Assembly: GCA_023376005.1 (NCBI GenBank)
Contig: CM042145.1
Coordinates: forward strand, 60,433,643-60,497,642
DNA length: 64,000 nt
Origin: Doryteuthis pealeii
Lineage: Eukaryota > Mollusca > Cephalopoda > Myopsida > Loliginidae
Direction of reading: 5' to 3'
Positions 10,251 through 20,814 of the stretch are shown here, piece by piece (positions within the stretch are counted from its first letter, which is position 1; each line of letters starts with the position of its first letter). The notes below the pieces were generated by a model. The model did no database searches and was not told where the DNA came from. It worked only from the letters and a program-made list of their open reading frames with translations. The translations under genes and the position numbers were made by a program.

Positions 10251-10500
10251 TTTACCAACACTCTGCACGCGAGGGATGTGATACAATGTCGATTTATTAA
10301 GGGGAGTTTAACATTTGAATTCAGTTTTCCTTCTCCTAGACTGGTTACCTAGCAAAGGTTAAAGAGCCCAGTCTTCCCTACTATTTACCCACAGCCGGAG
10401 GGAGAGTAGTTGGATACATACCTCCACCAAGGTGGATAGCGCAGTGTGAAATGCAAACAGCATCGTCCAGGATCTGAACTCGGATCGACGATTCTAGTTT
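10251..10500 (-). mobile_element. SINE-B copy (tRNA-Gln-like head)
   Basis: SINE-B is a ~265 bp family. Read in sense it begins with A box TGGTGTAATGGTTA and B box GAGTTCAAATCC, both close to tRNA-Gln. It continues AGCGCTAATACCCTTGGGAAAG and ends ACCTTGTGTCGCATCCTGC, TCGTGCGGAGGGGTTGGT and a TA-rich tail. In this copy the tail, body and B-box region (CAGGATCTGAACTCGGATCG) are present, but the A box is lost. Confidence 0.75.
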
Positions 10501-10629
10501 GATTTGCAATATACAATCTTATTAAAATGATCACTTTCATTCCAGTGTCAGTATTACCTTTCAAATATTTTTAAAAATTAGTATTGGATAATGGAGCATT
10601 TTATTAAACTATATATGTGTGTGTTTTGT

Positions 10630-10887
10630 AGGTAGCGCGTGGTGTAATGGTTAAAGTCATGGGAAATGGACTCGTCGCCCCGAGTTCAAATCCTGGATGT
10701 GGTAATTGCATTTCATTTAGCGCTAATATCCTTGGGAAAGGTATGAATTCTACTCTCCCTTCAGCTATGAATAAATAGTAGAGCAACCAGTCTAGGAGAA
10801 GGAAAACTCTGAATTCAAACCTGCTGAACTCCGCTTAAGAAATTGACCTTGTGTCGCATCCTGCTCGTGCGGAGGGGTTGGTAAATA
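10630..10887 (+). mobile_element. SINE-B copy, full length
   Basis: Has TGGTGTAATGGTTAAAGTCA, CCGAGTTCAAATCCTGG, the complete body and GTGCGGAGGGGTTGGTAAA before the TA tail. One of the best-preserved copies. Confidence 0.85.
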
Positions 10888-11159
10888 TATATATGTGTAT
10901 GTTTTAATCTAATTTTTGCTTTCATAGTCATCACAATACTATGGACCCATCTCTTATCGCTTGGTAGAATAGTAGTTGTTATAGGGTTCTTCAGACTTGG
11001 CTGACCGTCTAGGAAAACTAACTCGAAATATAAATGTATTACTAAGAAAGTCTGAAGTTCTTCATAACCGTTTTCGCAAATCCTGCAATGACGTTGTATA
11101 TATTTACCATTTCTACTACAGGGGAAGTATGTGGCCCAATGTCAATTTTCAAGCTTAAT

Positions 11160-11502
11160 GTCATCATTATGTCACGCTTGTAGCACGGTTGGTCCTATGG
11201 GCAGCATCTAGTATCTGCGCTGATCTGGCCTTTGCTGGGCGACCCGCACTGATGTGCCCATGTGGTGGTTTCAATAGGAGGACATCTCTTATTAGTTTGT
11301 CTCACTCGGGTGGTTAGTGTGATGGGTAGCAAGTGGCCGTACAGCTACTTCCTCGTGGGGTTTCCATGGTTTAAGATCATACGCATCATACGTGTGTAAC
11401 TCCCAACTAGCCTATTCTCTATGCGCTTCTTTAGTGTCTAAGTGGTGCAGCCGTACAGTAGCACTGATACAACTACGGCTCGGAGGTATTGTCGCTAATA
11501 GG
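11160..11502 (-). pseudogene. LINE 3' coding relic (GRPA family), heavily decayed
   Basis: Aligns by eye to the better-kept LINE at 48686-49404: CTTTGCTGGGCGACCCGCAC against CTTGCTGGGCGCCCCACAC, GGTGGCCGTACAGCTACTTCC-like wording, and AGTGGTGCAGCCGTACAG. Indels break every frame. No reverse-transcriptase core remains. Confidence 0.65.
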
Positions 11503-11744
11503 AATAACACGACAAAAAACTCGGAAAATGTATCTAGGCCTTTCTGACATTACATTGTATAAATATAAAAACACTTGTCTTTCATTTCTAACAACGTGGC
11601 GACATGCTGCATGGTCATCTGCTGATATCTCCCCCCCCCCTTCAAGAAAACCTTTCCTTGCCTTCTCCGGGTGCAAGTAAAGGTCAAGTGCCTCGATGTA
11701 GAAAATGATCTCACCACTGACCATAAACGTTGATTTTCTTTTTT

Positions 11745-11780
<36 letters not shown>

Positions 11781-12231
11781 GTTATCTAATTTATAAATAC
11801 TCGGTTACTTTCTGGCATTGTGTGATTTCTATCAGCCGCTAAAACCTCACAGTTTGTAGAAATCGTAAAAAAAAAAAATTCACTCACGAAATGAAATGCA
11901 TTAACACTAAAAGCATATTTCTCTTGTCACAGGAGATTCGATAGTAATCCCCCCTTGCTTCTAATCATAGGCTCTCACAGTTTTCTTACCGTTAGCTTTA
12001 TCATAACGATGAAATATAGGAATATAAACATATGCAAATATTTCAACGATCTCTGCACGAGAAATAAAAAGCACGGAAAATTCCTTGAAAGCTTTGATAA
12101 CAACAAAAGAGCATTTACTGTGGAATTAAAGTATTTGTTTCTTTCTGAGAAAGTGTCACAACGTATAATTCCGCTAGAAAATTTGCAAGATAATGATGTT
12201 TTAGAAATTTCAAGATGAACAAATAATATTT
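11503..12231. other. Unassigned stretch with poly-T run
   Basis: A T run spans roughly 11731-11778. An 87-residue plus-strand frame at 11955-12218 ends KVSQRIIPLENLQDNDVLEI. I recognise no domain in it and do not call it a gene. Confidence 0.45.
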
Positions 12232-12288
<57 letters not shown>

Positions 12289-12399
12289 TAGTTATTAATT
12301 TGCACAGTTCCAGCCATAAATGATGAGATCATTTACGTATGAATCAAACGAGTTGAGAAGACAGTAGAATCGACTGGCTGAAACATAACAAATATATAT

Positions 12400-12438
<39 letters not shown>

Positions 12439-12560
12439 TGAGAGAGTTGTTATTAACTAGCATAATTCCAGTCATAAATGACGAGATTTACGGATGTATC
12501 TGATGAGTTGAGAAGGCAGTAGAATCGACCGGCTGAACACTAGTAACAAGAAAAGAGCAT
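12232..12560 (+). repeat. Tandem duplication, ~165 bp unit, each with a TA array
   Basis: Each unit is a TA array followed by GAGAGAG, TTATTAA, TTCCAG.CATAAATGA and GAGTTGAGAAG.CAGTAGAATCG. The units start near 12232 and 12396. Confidence 0.7.
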
Positions 12561-12576
12561 TTATCGAAGTCACGTT

Positions 12577-12830
12577 CTACCGCAGTGCCTTCTTGACTGT
12601 GAAGGCCAATGTTGGAAAAACAGTTTCGATCACATATGTCGCATTTGATGACCGTTCCTGAAGATGTTGGTGTGCAGGTGCTCTGTTGCTGTTGCTTTCT
12701 CTTGGACCTTTTTGCTTCATGGTGTTGCGCCAGGGAGACTTCAGATATGAATAGTCCGTTGCGGAGAGTCTGCCGTCACAAAAGCGAACCGGAACCAAGT
12801 TTATCTCAGCTGGCAGGGTTGATTTAAAGG
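12577..12830 (-). pseudogene. LINE C-terminal tail with one zinc finger
   Basis: In one minus-strand frame it reads RQTLRNGLFISEVSLAQHHE, then a basic stretch KRSKRKQQQQ, then KCDICDRNCFSNIGLHSQEG. The finger keeps C-X2-C and the IGL-HS core, but the first zinc histidine is Q. The layout (W/RQ segment, basic linker, CCHH finger) is that of many non-LTR retrotransposon C termini. A longer open frame in another phase (to 12972) overlaps it and is probably not the true frame. Confidence 0.5.
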
Positions 12831-13389
12831 ACTTTAAATCATACTTAGACATCCTTAGATCAGAACTGAGGGTGACCAATATATCTCTTGCCAGATGAAA
12901 GTTCCGAATAGGGGCTGTTCTTTGGGATTCGCCCGTTACCCATCCAGAGGACATGCCATAGCTAGCGGACACGACTCTGTCTCAGTAGTGAGCACAAGCT
13001 GGGAAGCTGTGCTCTCTCTCTAGGAAGGTATAGTAAGAGAATTAAACAAGTGAGTGAGAGAGATGGGATTGGGAAGAAATATTCTTGTATGTTTTGCCAC
13101 ATTCTACCTTTTCTGGTTCACTTCCTCTGGTTGGGAAAATCAATCTTTCATTCCTATTTCTTTTTTTCACATATTCGTCTAATTTTATTTCTGCTTTGTC
13201 CACAGAAAATCTTCCGATACAAACTGCCTCTCCCCTTTTTTCTTGGTATTTATAATCAATCAATACTGTCTCCCGGGGTACAAGACCAATGCAGTGTCAT
13301 TAACTATCCGAATTTCTATGTTGTTTCTTCGTTCAGTTAAGAGAGGAAAATCTTATCTTCATAACGCCACAGTTCCCTTCGTTGTTTAC
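12831..13389. other. Unassigned stretch
   Basis: Open frames at 13042-13340 on both strands have no recognised domain. Confidence 0.45.
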
Positions 13390-13690
13390 GTTATATTCTT
13401 AATGTTTATTAAATAATCATTATTTAATCTTAATTGGCATATTATGATTTAACAATGTCTCTATTCTAGCTGAAATAGATTTGCATCAAAACATCCTATG
13501 TTATTAATGTTTAAAATTATACATCATTAAAAAATACATGTTTACATAGTATATGGTGTGGATAATTTGCATACCGGTTTTAACAAATCCGTGTTTAATA
13601 AATAATTACTTGGTGTTATTGATATCTAATATTAAACGTATTAAAAGCAATCCTATGTATAATTATATATTGAAATCAATTAGAATAAAG
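13390..13690 (+). mobile_element. Helitron-E-related interior fragment
   Basis: TATGGTGTGGATAATTTGCA and TGGTGTTATTGATATCTAAT match the reverse complement of 61860-61945 in the two-headed Helitron. No CTAG end or TC start is visible. Confidence 0.5.
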
Positions 13691-13792
13691 TAAAAATAAA
13701 TAATCTTTTGGGTTCTTATTACAGAAATACAACATCCAGAGTTTAATTTTGATTTAATCATCATAACTTTTAAAAATAAAACTGGGGTATAT

Positions 13793-14050
13793 GAAGGCGT
13801 GTTGTGTGATGGCTATCGTCATAGGAAATGGACTCTGCGATCCGAGTTCAAATCTTTGAGTTTGTTTGTATTTAAATTGTGCTAATAGGCCTATGATAAT
13901 TATGAATCTAAGTATTCTCCCTTTAATATAAGGGGATACTTGGATCTTTAACCTTTTCAGGCAACCAGTCAAGGAGAAGGAAAATTCTGAATTCAAGCCA
14001 GTTAAACTCTGCTTAAGTAATTGACCTTGTGTCGCAACCTGCCCGAGGGT
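13793..14050 (+). mobile_element. SINE-B copy, diverged
   Basis: Keeps CCGAGTTCAAATC, a CAACCAGTCAAGGAGAAGGA-like body and ACCTTGTGTCGCAACCTGCC. The A box is degraded (TTGTGTGATGGCTATCG). Confidence 0.75.
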
Positions 14051-14106
14051 ATATACGCGGTGGCTGTGAACACGTTGAATGGTGGGGAATATCAGTGAAT
14101 TATTTA

Positions 14107-14108
<2 letters not shown>

Positions 14109-14150
<42 letters not shown>
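14109..14150. repeat. TA microsatellite
   Basis: About 42 bp of TA between two opposed SINE-B copies. Confidence 0.9.
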
Positions 14151-14152
<2 letters not shown>

Positions 14153-14420
14153 AAACCCTCCGCACGAACAGGATGTGACACGGTTAATTTTTTAAGCGGA
14201 GTTTGAGGTCAGTTTTCCTTCTCTCGGACCGATTGCCTAACCAAGGTTAAAGAGCCCAGTCTGTCCTATTTACCTTAAACTAGAGTGTGAGTAGTTGGTT
14301 GTATACCTTTCACAATGGCGTTAGCCCTATGTGGAATGAAAACCGCTTCATCCAGGAATTGAACTCGAGTCGACAAGTCCATTTCCTGCAACTCTAACCA
14401 TTACACCATGTACCTCCAAC
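14151..14420 (-). mobile_element. SINE-B copy, full length, inverted
   Basis: Runs from ACCAAACCCTCCGCACGAAC to TAACCATTACACCATGTACC, so tail, body, B box and A box are all present. With the copy at 13793 it forms a tail-to-tail pair around a TA array. Confidence 0.85.
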
Positions 14421-14886
14421 TTAGTTATGCGCATAGGGCTCCGGGAACCAACATTAAAATATTTAAGGGCAATATGGAGGAATTGCTATGACAAATTAAA
14501 ATCTTGATTTAATTTGTGGTGACTTTCACAGTCATTCTAAATCCTAGCAAGTATAAAATGATTGATGAATTTATTGATGTAATACACTGCCTTTTCCCAA
14601 TAATCACTAAGCCAAGCAGAATGTGCCGTTTTAATTGATGAGATATTTACTAATAACATGAGGAAACAGTGGATTATTGATGAATGATATCGGTGATCAT
14701 TTGCCAGTGTTTGTAATTCATGACTGTGATTATAGAAATGAAAATAACGATGAAGTATATTACAGGAAGAAGCGATCAGCCCATTTAGAACTAGATTACT
14801 GACACAAAACTGGAGATGAGTCTGAGGAAGAGGAGGAGGAGGGTGTTGATAATGTGTATGAATCGTTTCTAGAAATATTTATAACA
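14421..14886. other. Unassigned stretch
   Basis: Nothing recognised apart from a GAGGAAGAGGAGGAGGAGG run near 14822. Confidence 0.45.
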
Positions 14887-14921
14887 CTAGCAGGACATTT
14901 GGATATACCCCAGTATGATGG

Positions 14922-14922
<1 letters not shown>
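14887..14922 (-). mobile_element. Helitron-D 3' end fragment
   Basis: CTAGCAGGACATTTGGATAT then ACCCCAGTATGATGG, preceded by A. On the minus strand this is the D-type hairpin plus CTAG end followed by T. It is cut off by a CT/TA run. Confidence 0.6.
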
Positions 14923-14955
<33 letters not shown>

Positions 14956-15027
14956 CTGTTTCTTTCTTTTCATTATGTTCGATGGAAACAGATTAGCATT
15001 TTCGGGTCTATGCGCTCTCACCTATCT

Positions 15028-15155
15028 CGATTTCGCCTTACATCGTAGTAAGCGAGTTCGAACTCCAGTCGAGTTATTAAGTTTACTTTCGGATTAAGAT
15101 TCTTGAGAAAGGTATGAATACCCTCCTCCCCCAGCCATGGGTTAGTAGTACCATT
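15028..15155 (+). mobile_element. SINE-B remnant
   Basis: Shows CGAGTTCGAACTCC (B-box region), TTGAGAAAGGTATGAATA and a CAGCCATGGGTTAGTAG-like body. The tail is lost. Confidence 0.5.
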
Positions 15156-15522
15156 TCTATTCTTCTACAAGGATAATTTTGGCATTATATAACTCCCAAT
15201 GTTTGATTTATTTGTTTAATGGTAAATCAAACTATTTTGTGAACGTGGTGATGGAATTGGCAGAGGATATCAATCCACTGCCCACCCACCCAAAAAAAAA
15301 AAGAATGGAACAGTCGAAGATTGTGGAGAAGGAAATCGAAGCACATTTTGTTGAGAGCGACAAAGGAAAAGTAAATTTGTGTTACCATTAACTAATGTAA
15401 GAATAAGATGTTCACCAACTTAAATTAAATTGATATGTCCTCATTGAAGAATCTCTTTAATGGTGTTATAAACTTTATATCCTACATTTGTGATTTGTCA
15501 TTCAAAACTATTATATTTTTAT
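15156..15522. other. Unassigned stretch
   Basis: Short frames at 15179-15391 and 15435-15626 have no recognised domain; the second runs into the minisatellite. Confidence 0.45.
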
Positions 15523-16165
15523 CTATATATCTATATAAGTATGTGAGTATATACTCATCTATATATCTATGTGAGTATACTCATCTATATATCTATGTGA
15601 GTATACTCATCTATATATCTATGTGAGTATACTCGCTCTATGTGAGTATACTCGCTATATATCTATGTGAGTATATCTATGTGAGTATACTCGCCTATAT
15701 ATCTATGTGAGTATACTCGCCTATATATCTATGTGAGTATACTCGCCTATATATCTATGTGAGTATACTCGCCTATATATCTATGTGAGTATACTCGCCT
15801 ATATACTCGCCTATATATCTATGTGAGTATACTCGCCTATATATCTATGTGAGTATACTCGCCTATATATCTATGTGAGTATACTCGCCTATATATCTAT
15901 GTGAGTATACTCGCCTATATATCTATGTGAGTATACTCGCCTATATATCTATGTGAGTATACTCGCCTATATATCTATGTGAGTATACTCGCCTATATAT
16001 CTATGTGAGTATACTCGCCTATATATCTATGTGAGTATACTCGCCTATATATCTATGTGAGTATACTCGCCTATATATCTATGTGAGTATACTCGCCTAT
16101 ATATCTATGTGAGTATACTCGCCTATATATCTATGTGAGTATACTCGCCTATATATCTATAGTAT
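15523..16165. repeat. Minisatellite, 26-bp unit
   Basis: Unit CTATATATCTATGTGAGTAT followed by ACTCGC. More than 20 copies are nearly identical between about 15675 and 16160; the first copies are more varied and carry ACTCAT instead of ACTCGC. Each unit contains the perfect palindrome GAGTATACTC. No spacers differ, so it is not CRISPR-like. Confidence 0.95.
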
Positions 16166-16288
16166 ATCTATGACTCTATCATTAAGAGCACACATTGAGC
16201 TCTCAAACTGCGACTTGGTTTTGTTTAAATAAAACTCTCGTGTCGTAAAGAAGATTTCTTCTCTGGACTTTTGGATTATATACATATG

Positions 16289-16323
<35 letters not shown>

Positions 16324-16485
16324 TGTACGCATGTCCGAGGTAAACTACGAAAATAAATCAATTGATAAAGAAATTAAATATATACACACATTCTCTATCA
16401 CCAAATATTGCTTTTTGATAAAAAATAATGAAGACTCATTTATATTCGTGAATACAATCAAAAAAAGAAATTTAAATAGTAACAG

Positions 16486-16520
<35 letters not shown>

Positions 16521-16680
16521 ATTTAACATTTTAAATAGGAAACATTAATCTTTCTTTTCAGAATGTCCGTGTACTGTTTATTCCTGACACAATGTCTTTT
16601 ATACATAGATATTAATGGGACATACTGTGAGGATCCAACTCCTGATTCAGTAATGATGGATCTACGAGTCTAACTTTTTT
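16166..16680. other. Unassigned stretch with TA array and T run
   Basis: TA array at about 16291-16320 and a T run at about 16490-16518. It may be the interior of the Helitron that ends at 16711; its 5' end was not found. Confidence 0.4.
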
Positions 16681-16712
16681 GCACTCACTCTACCCAGGCG
16701 ATGCCGGGCAGC
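16681..16712 (+). mobile_element. Third-type Helitron 3' end
   Basis: TACCCAGGCGATGCCGGG forms a hairpin (CCC-A-GGC / GCC-GGG), followed by CAGCAGCTT, CTAG and T. This is the CCCGGGC...GCCCGGG style of Helitron end known from many invertebrates. Confidence 0.6.
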
Positions 16713-16952
16713 AGCTTCTAGTACAAAATAAAAACTTCTAAGGTTTTTCCCAATCTATAAAACAAGAGTTTTCTATTTCTATTAGTTAACTTGTATTTGC
16801 ATCTTCTGTATCTTTCTGCCTCTATATTTCTCTTTTATAAGTATTCTCTTCAAATTTCTCTTTTCACTGGAATTTTGTTGTCAATTTGTGATCCATATCT
16901 TATCTGTTAACCTTGGCTACTTGTTGCCCCATTTCAGAGGACAGTTATATAA

Positions 16953-18108
16953 TCTATATATTGATACTCGTGTTCCTTAATTGTACGACCTTTATCATCT
17001 TGCAACAACCTCTGGTTAAAAATAGGACCGTTCAAATAGTCAGATGAAATGCAAAAAAATGTAATTCCTGATTATCTACTGTTGTTTATCCGCCAAATTA
17101 TTTTCTTATGAGTGTCGTCACCTCAGCTTCATAATAGGCCATTCTGATTTTGTTATATAGAAAGGGAAGAAACATGACAGGCTACATAGAAAGAATATTA
17201 GATAGACACCTCCCCCCCCGCGGAAATAATCTTGTCCAACCAAATACTAACTCACTAACTTGTATTACATTGTATTGATTTTTTTGTGTTAATTCGTAAA
17301 ATACAACAACAAAAAAAGAAAAAAGGGGGGGGGGCAATACTAATTTTGGCAGTAATGTTGACAGTAATGATTAGATTAAAAGTTAGATTAGGAATAGCAA
17401 AATAATAACAATAATAAAAAATATTAACAAAATAGGATTAATAAAAATTAGGATTAGAAGTAATAGAACAAAAATACTATTACTATCATTTTTTCTGAAT
17501 GAAATGATTGTAAATTGTACTATTCCTGAATGAAATGATTTAATATTTCTGAATGGAATCACCCACCTTATATCAAAAAAGGGGGTTGAGATTTTTGTGA
17601 TATAAGGCGTGTGCTAAAAGTACACTTCTACTTATAGACTCGCCGAGAACCATGTGACCAACCTATTGGCCAATCACTGGCAGTACTCTGCTGCTGATAT
17701 TGTTATTTATACCGGCTGTTCTGGTCATACCTACACATACGGCTTTGAACCTTCGTGGACGATGGAACATAGGATTATATCACTGGACCTTTGACACTAC
17801 GTAGGATTCCATAACTCAGAACTTATTCACTTACCAAAGGATTCTATTGCTCAGGACTTACTTACTATAAGTCCTTTTCAACTTTAATAAGGGGAAATAT
17901 ATTTAGAGAGAGGGTAAGTGCGTAGAAGCGATAACACGAATCTGTTTCAATCGAACATAATGAAAAGAAGGAAAGAAAGGAAAAAGATTGAGTTAAATCA
18001 AGATTATCAAAATTTTATATATTAATGTATTTGCAATAGCTCTTAAGTAAACACTTCAAACGCAATAATTAAATTATCATACTGTGGTATATCCACAGGT
18101 CCGGCTAG
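16953..18108 (+). mobile_element. Helitron-D2, split by a ~690 bp insertion
   Basis: Both termini are clear: A|TCTATATATTGATACTCG at 16953 and CTGTGGTATATCCACAG, GTCCGG, CTAG (18105-18108), T. The body is continuous with D1 and D3 from 16953 to about 17208 and from about 17899 to the end. The two halves rejoin cleanly when the intervening block is removed. Confidence 0.8.
17209..17898 (+). mobile_element. LTR-like insertion inside Helitron-D2
   Basis: Interrupts D2. The right half contains TGATATAAGGCGTGTGC, TTATAGACTCGCC, a CCAAT box in GGCCAATCACTGG and a TATA-like TTATTTATACCGGC, then two related ~36 bp units (AGGATTCCATAACTCAG and AGGATTCTATTGCTCAG). This looks like promoter and R/U5 of a solo LTR. 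TG...CA ends and a target duplication could not be fixed; ATATTAGATA and ATATATTTAGA at the two junctions are a weak candidate. Similar wording occurs at 22590-22640 and, reversed, at 42090-42170. Confidence 0.45.
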
Positions 18109-18269
18109 TTCTATGAAATACGATAAAAAATGTATATTGTATGGTTAGATATTTTTTTTATTGAGAAACATAATTTGTTAACATGAAGTAAATATCGATT
18201 CAAAACTAACAAATCAATAGATATGATATCAATAGAGTTGTAGAAATAACTAATTATATAGAAATAAGA

Positions 18270-18710
18270 ATGTTTTTATAGATTTGAAAAAAACCCTTTG
18301 ATACAATTGAGCATGGTATATTAATAGAAAACTGGAAAGGTCTGGTATTAGAGGGGTTGTGTTGAATTCTTTAAAAAATCTATTTAGGAAAGGCCCAACC
18401 TTTTTTTATCAATCGGACTAACACGAACCAACGTGTTTACACATTAGCTGGGGGACTGCCTCAGGGTCAATGCCGGGGCTTAAATTGTCTATTTCGTGCA
18501 TGAATCATATTTGTAAGGGATCTTTATTGAATTTTCTTCTATTTGTGGGAGACATCAACATTCTTTGTTCTGGTGATATTTTCAAGCAGCTATTGAAAGT
18601 GGTTATAACAAGAAATTACTAAATTAAAGAGATAAACAGTAACAATTTGTCATTGAAATTAAATAAAACTGAATTTATTGTAGTGATATCGGACGGTGGG
18701 GGTATATAAT
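18270..18710 (+). pseudogene. LINE reverse-transcriptase relic with altered catalytic motif
   Basis: Reading across two or more frameshifts gives, in order, FIDLKK, FDTIEHGILIE, RSGIRGVVLN, GGLPQG, LLNFLLFVGDINILCSGD, NNLSLKLNKTEFIVVIS. This is the order of the fingers/palm blocks of a CR1/L2/Jockey-type reverse transcriptase. The catalytic box, normally F/YADD, reads FVGD, and in-frame stops are present, so it is dead. No endonuclease domain is seen. A SINE-B landed 24 bp downstream. Confidence 0.75.
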
Positions 18711-18734
18711 TTGCATATGAAGTAATAAGTATGT

Positions 18735-19018
18735 TTTACTAACCCCTCCGCACGAGCAGGATGCGACACAAGGTCAATTTCTTAAGCGGAGTTCAACAGG
18801 TTTGAATTCAGAGTTTTCTTTTTCCTAGACCGGTTGCCTAACCAAGGTTAAAGAGCCCAGTCTGCCCTACTATTTACCCATAGCTGGAGGGAGAGTAACA
18901 TTCATACCTTTCCCAAGGGTGTTAGCGCTAAGTGAAATGCAATTAGCACGTCCAGGATTTAAACTCGGGGCAATGAGTCCATTTCCCATGACTCTAACCA
19001 TTACACCACAGCGCTTCC
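18735..19018 (-). mobile_element. SINE-B copy with target-site duplication
   Basis: Complete inverted copy from AACCCCTCCGCACGAGCAGG to CATTACACCACAGC. It is flanked by TGAAGTAATAAGTATGT (18718-18734) and TGAAGTAATAAGCATGT (19019-19035), a 17-bp duplication with one mismatch. This fixes the element boundaries and supports LINE-type target-primed insertion. Confidence 0.9.
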
Positions 19019-19060
19019 TGAAGTAATAAGCATGTAGCAAGTGAAGTTGGAGTGATTTAT

Positions 19061-19272
19061 TGTCGGTATCAGCCAGAAAGTGTCTATTCACTTTTCGCAA
19101 GATTTTTTGCAGAGGTGGAGCGCCACATGTAACGTCAGATCCCCACTTTACCACACAGATCAGATTACACAATCCGTGCTCCTCAAGCGTTAAGTTGGCG
19201 GGGACCGGTATCGAACCACAAACCTTGCGATTCCTAGACGGGTGTTCTACCGACTGAGCTAGATGGGCTCCA
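19061..19272 (-). mobile_element. SINE-A copy, inverted
   Basis: Reverse of the unit: GTCGGTATCAGCC, GTGGAGCGCCACA, ACCGGTATCGAACC (B box), CTACCGACTGAGCTA (A box). Confidence 0.8.
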
Positions 19273-19302
19273 TTTATGTGAATAGAATAGATATATACAT
19301 AT

Positions 19303-19505
19303 TAACCAACCCTTCCCCATGAGTATGATGTGACACATGGTGCATTTTCTTAAGCTGAGTTTATCAGTTTTATCTTAGACCGGTTGCCATACCAAGTCTG
19401 CCCTACTATTTATCCCTAACAGGAGGGAGAAAAGTTGGATGTATATATGTCCCAATGGTATAAGCGCGATGTGAAATGCAACCAGCCTCATCCAGGATTT
19501 GAAAA
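19303..19505 (-). mobile_element. SINE-B copy, 5' truncated
   Basis: From ACCAACCCTTCCCCATGAG to CAGCCTCATCCAGGATTTGA. The tRNA-like A box is missing. Confidence 0.75.
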
Positions 19506-20040
19506 GAAAATGGAGATACAAGAGGTAGACACATTCTATCGTGGTATAATCGTTAGCAAGATAATCTTGCAGATCAGTTGCTATTCGGCACCGCAGGTCT
19601 ATTTTCAAAGCCATGTAATGAATAATGGTGGAGGGAGATAGTTTAAAAGGACCGAATTATATACTACTAACCCTTCTCTGGGTAACTTAAAGTAAAAAAA
19701 AAAGTATTTTTTTTAGCTCAAAACACTCTAGGAACTGGATTTTTTTGTCCAAATATCCAGAATTATCACTGCTTCAGCTTTTCTTAATGTTTTATTACAT
19801 GTCAGTCATCAGTAGCATAATAACAAGTATAGATGATGCTAATGAATTAAACCAAAATATTTTGATTTTGGGACGGTCCAAATTCCATTCGGGACGGTCT
19901 AAACCCCATTCGGGACGGTTGATACTTTTTCTTCGGGGTGGTCATGAAAAAAGTTAGTGTCGGGGCCTGTGCTATTGGATGGTGATTTCGATCCTCCATG
20001 GATGCCACATACTTAGCCTTGTGTCACATCCACCTATGAC
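19506..20040. other. Unassigned stretch with a small triplication
   Basis: GGGACGGTCCAAATTCCATT, GGGACGGTCTAAACCCCATT and GGGACGGTTGATAC are three copies of a ~22 bp unit at 19870-19930. No gene recognised. Confidence 0.5.
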
Positions 20041-20632
20041 CAATGTTGTCGGTCGGGGCTTTAGAATACACCGACTGTACCACTGCAGAGAGGCAACCCC
20101 CCTCCATGAGGCCACCTGTTGGCCGTGGGTTGCGACCCGTCATGCTTAAGGATAGAATCCTAGTGGTTGACCAGTTATGTAACATGCAACACCCCACTTT
20201 TGCCCTTACTTAGGACAGCCGGCCGGTCGGAGAGGCTCCCTCCGATCAATCGACTGGTCACATCAAGCTCTAGCACCTGTATGATTGTCTAATCCGTATT
20301 GTCTTTATGGCATATCCCAAACCTTTTTATTATATATGTGCTAGAAGGCGGTGACTATGGGTCTCAGTGTTCTGGGTATGACGTTAAACTCAATCTGAGG
20401 ATGAAGTTCCAATTCTGGAGCTCTGGGGAATGTGAAGTACCTCTTCATCCCCATTACTCCCAGGTCCACTCTGACCGGAGAGTTAGTATCTGTTTGGGTT
20501 CCATGTATGGGATAAACAGAAAAACACGAATTTTTAAAAAATTGAGTACACATCAAGAATGAATAAACCAAAAATGTCTTCGGCATGAAATGACCAATGG
20601 GTTGACATGCCCTAAAAACCAACCAACCAACA
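20041..20632 (+). mobile_element. Repeat C, full length
   Basis: Near complete ~590 bp unit: a CGGTCGGGGCTTTAGAATAC start, CCACCTGTTGGCCGTGGG, CCGATCAATCGACTGGTCA, GTGCTAGAAGGCGGTGACT, ATGACGTTAAACTCAATCTG, CACTCTGACCGGAGAG, a terminal hairpin region ending TTGACATGCC, and a (CCAA) tail. A simple-repeat tail suggests retroposition, but no tRNA head was identified. Open frames inside it are not coding. Confidence 0.8.
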
Positions 20633-20814
20633 TTTCCATGGATAAGCGGTTGAGTAAATACCTACAAAAGGACAGGAACTTGTCTCACCCTTCCGTGACC
20701 AAGGTGTTGGGTAATACCTATAAAACGAGAACGGGAACTGTTACGATTCGTGTGGCCATTTTAGGCCTGTAGTTGAATGCAGTTTTGCAGTGGAGATCCT
20801 TTGTGGCATAAAGT

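Noticed and set aside
10630..10700. Functional tRNA-Gln gene
   Set aside because: Head of SINE-B; the anticodon arm and acceptor stem do not fold as a tRNA.
12577..12972. 131-residue minus-strand gene
   Set aside because: The zinc finger and basic linker lie in a different frame of the same strand, so the long frame is probably out of phase with the true LINE relic.
15523..16165. CRISPR-like array
   Set aside because: Units are contiguous with no unique spacers, and the context is eukaryotic repeat DNA.
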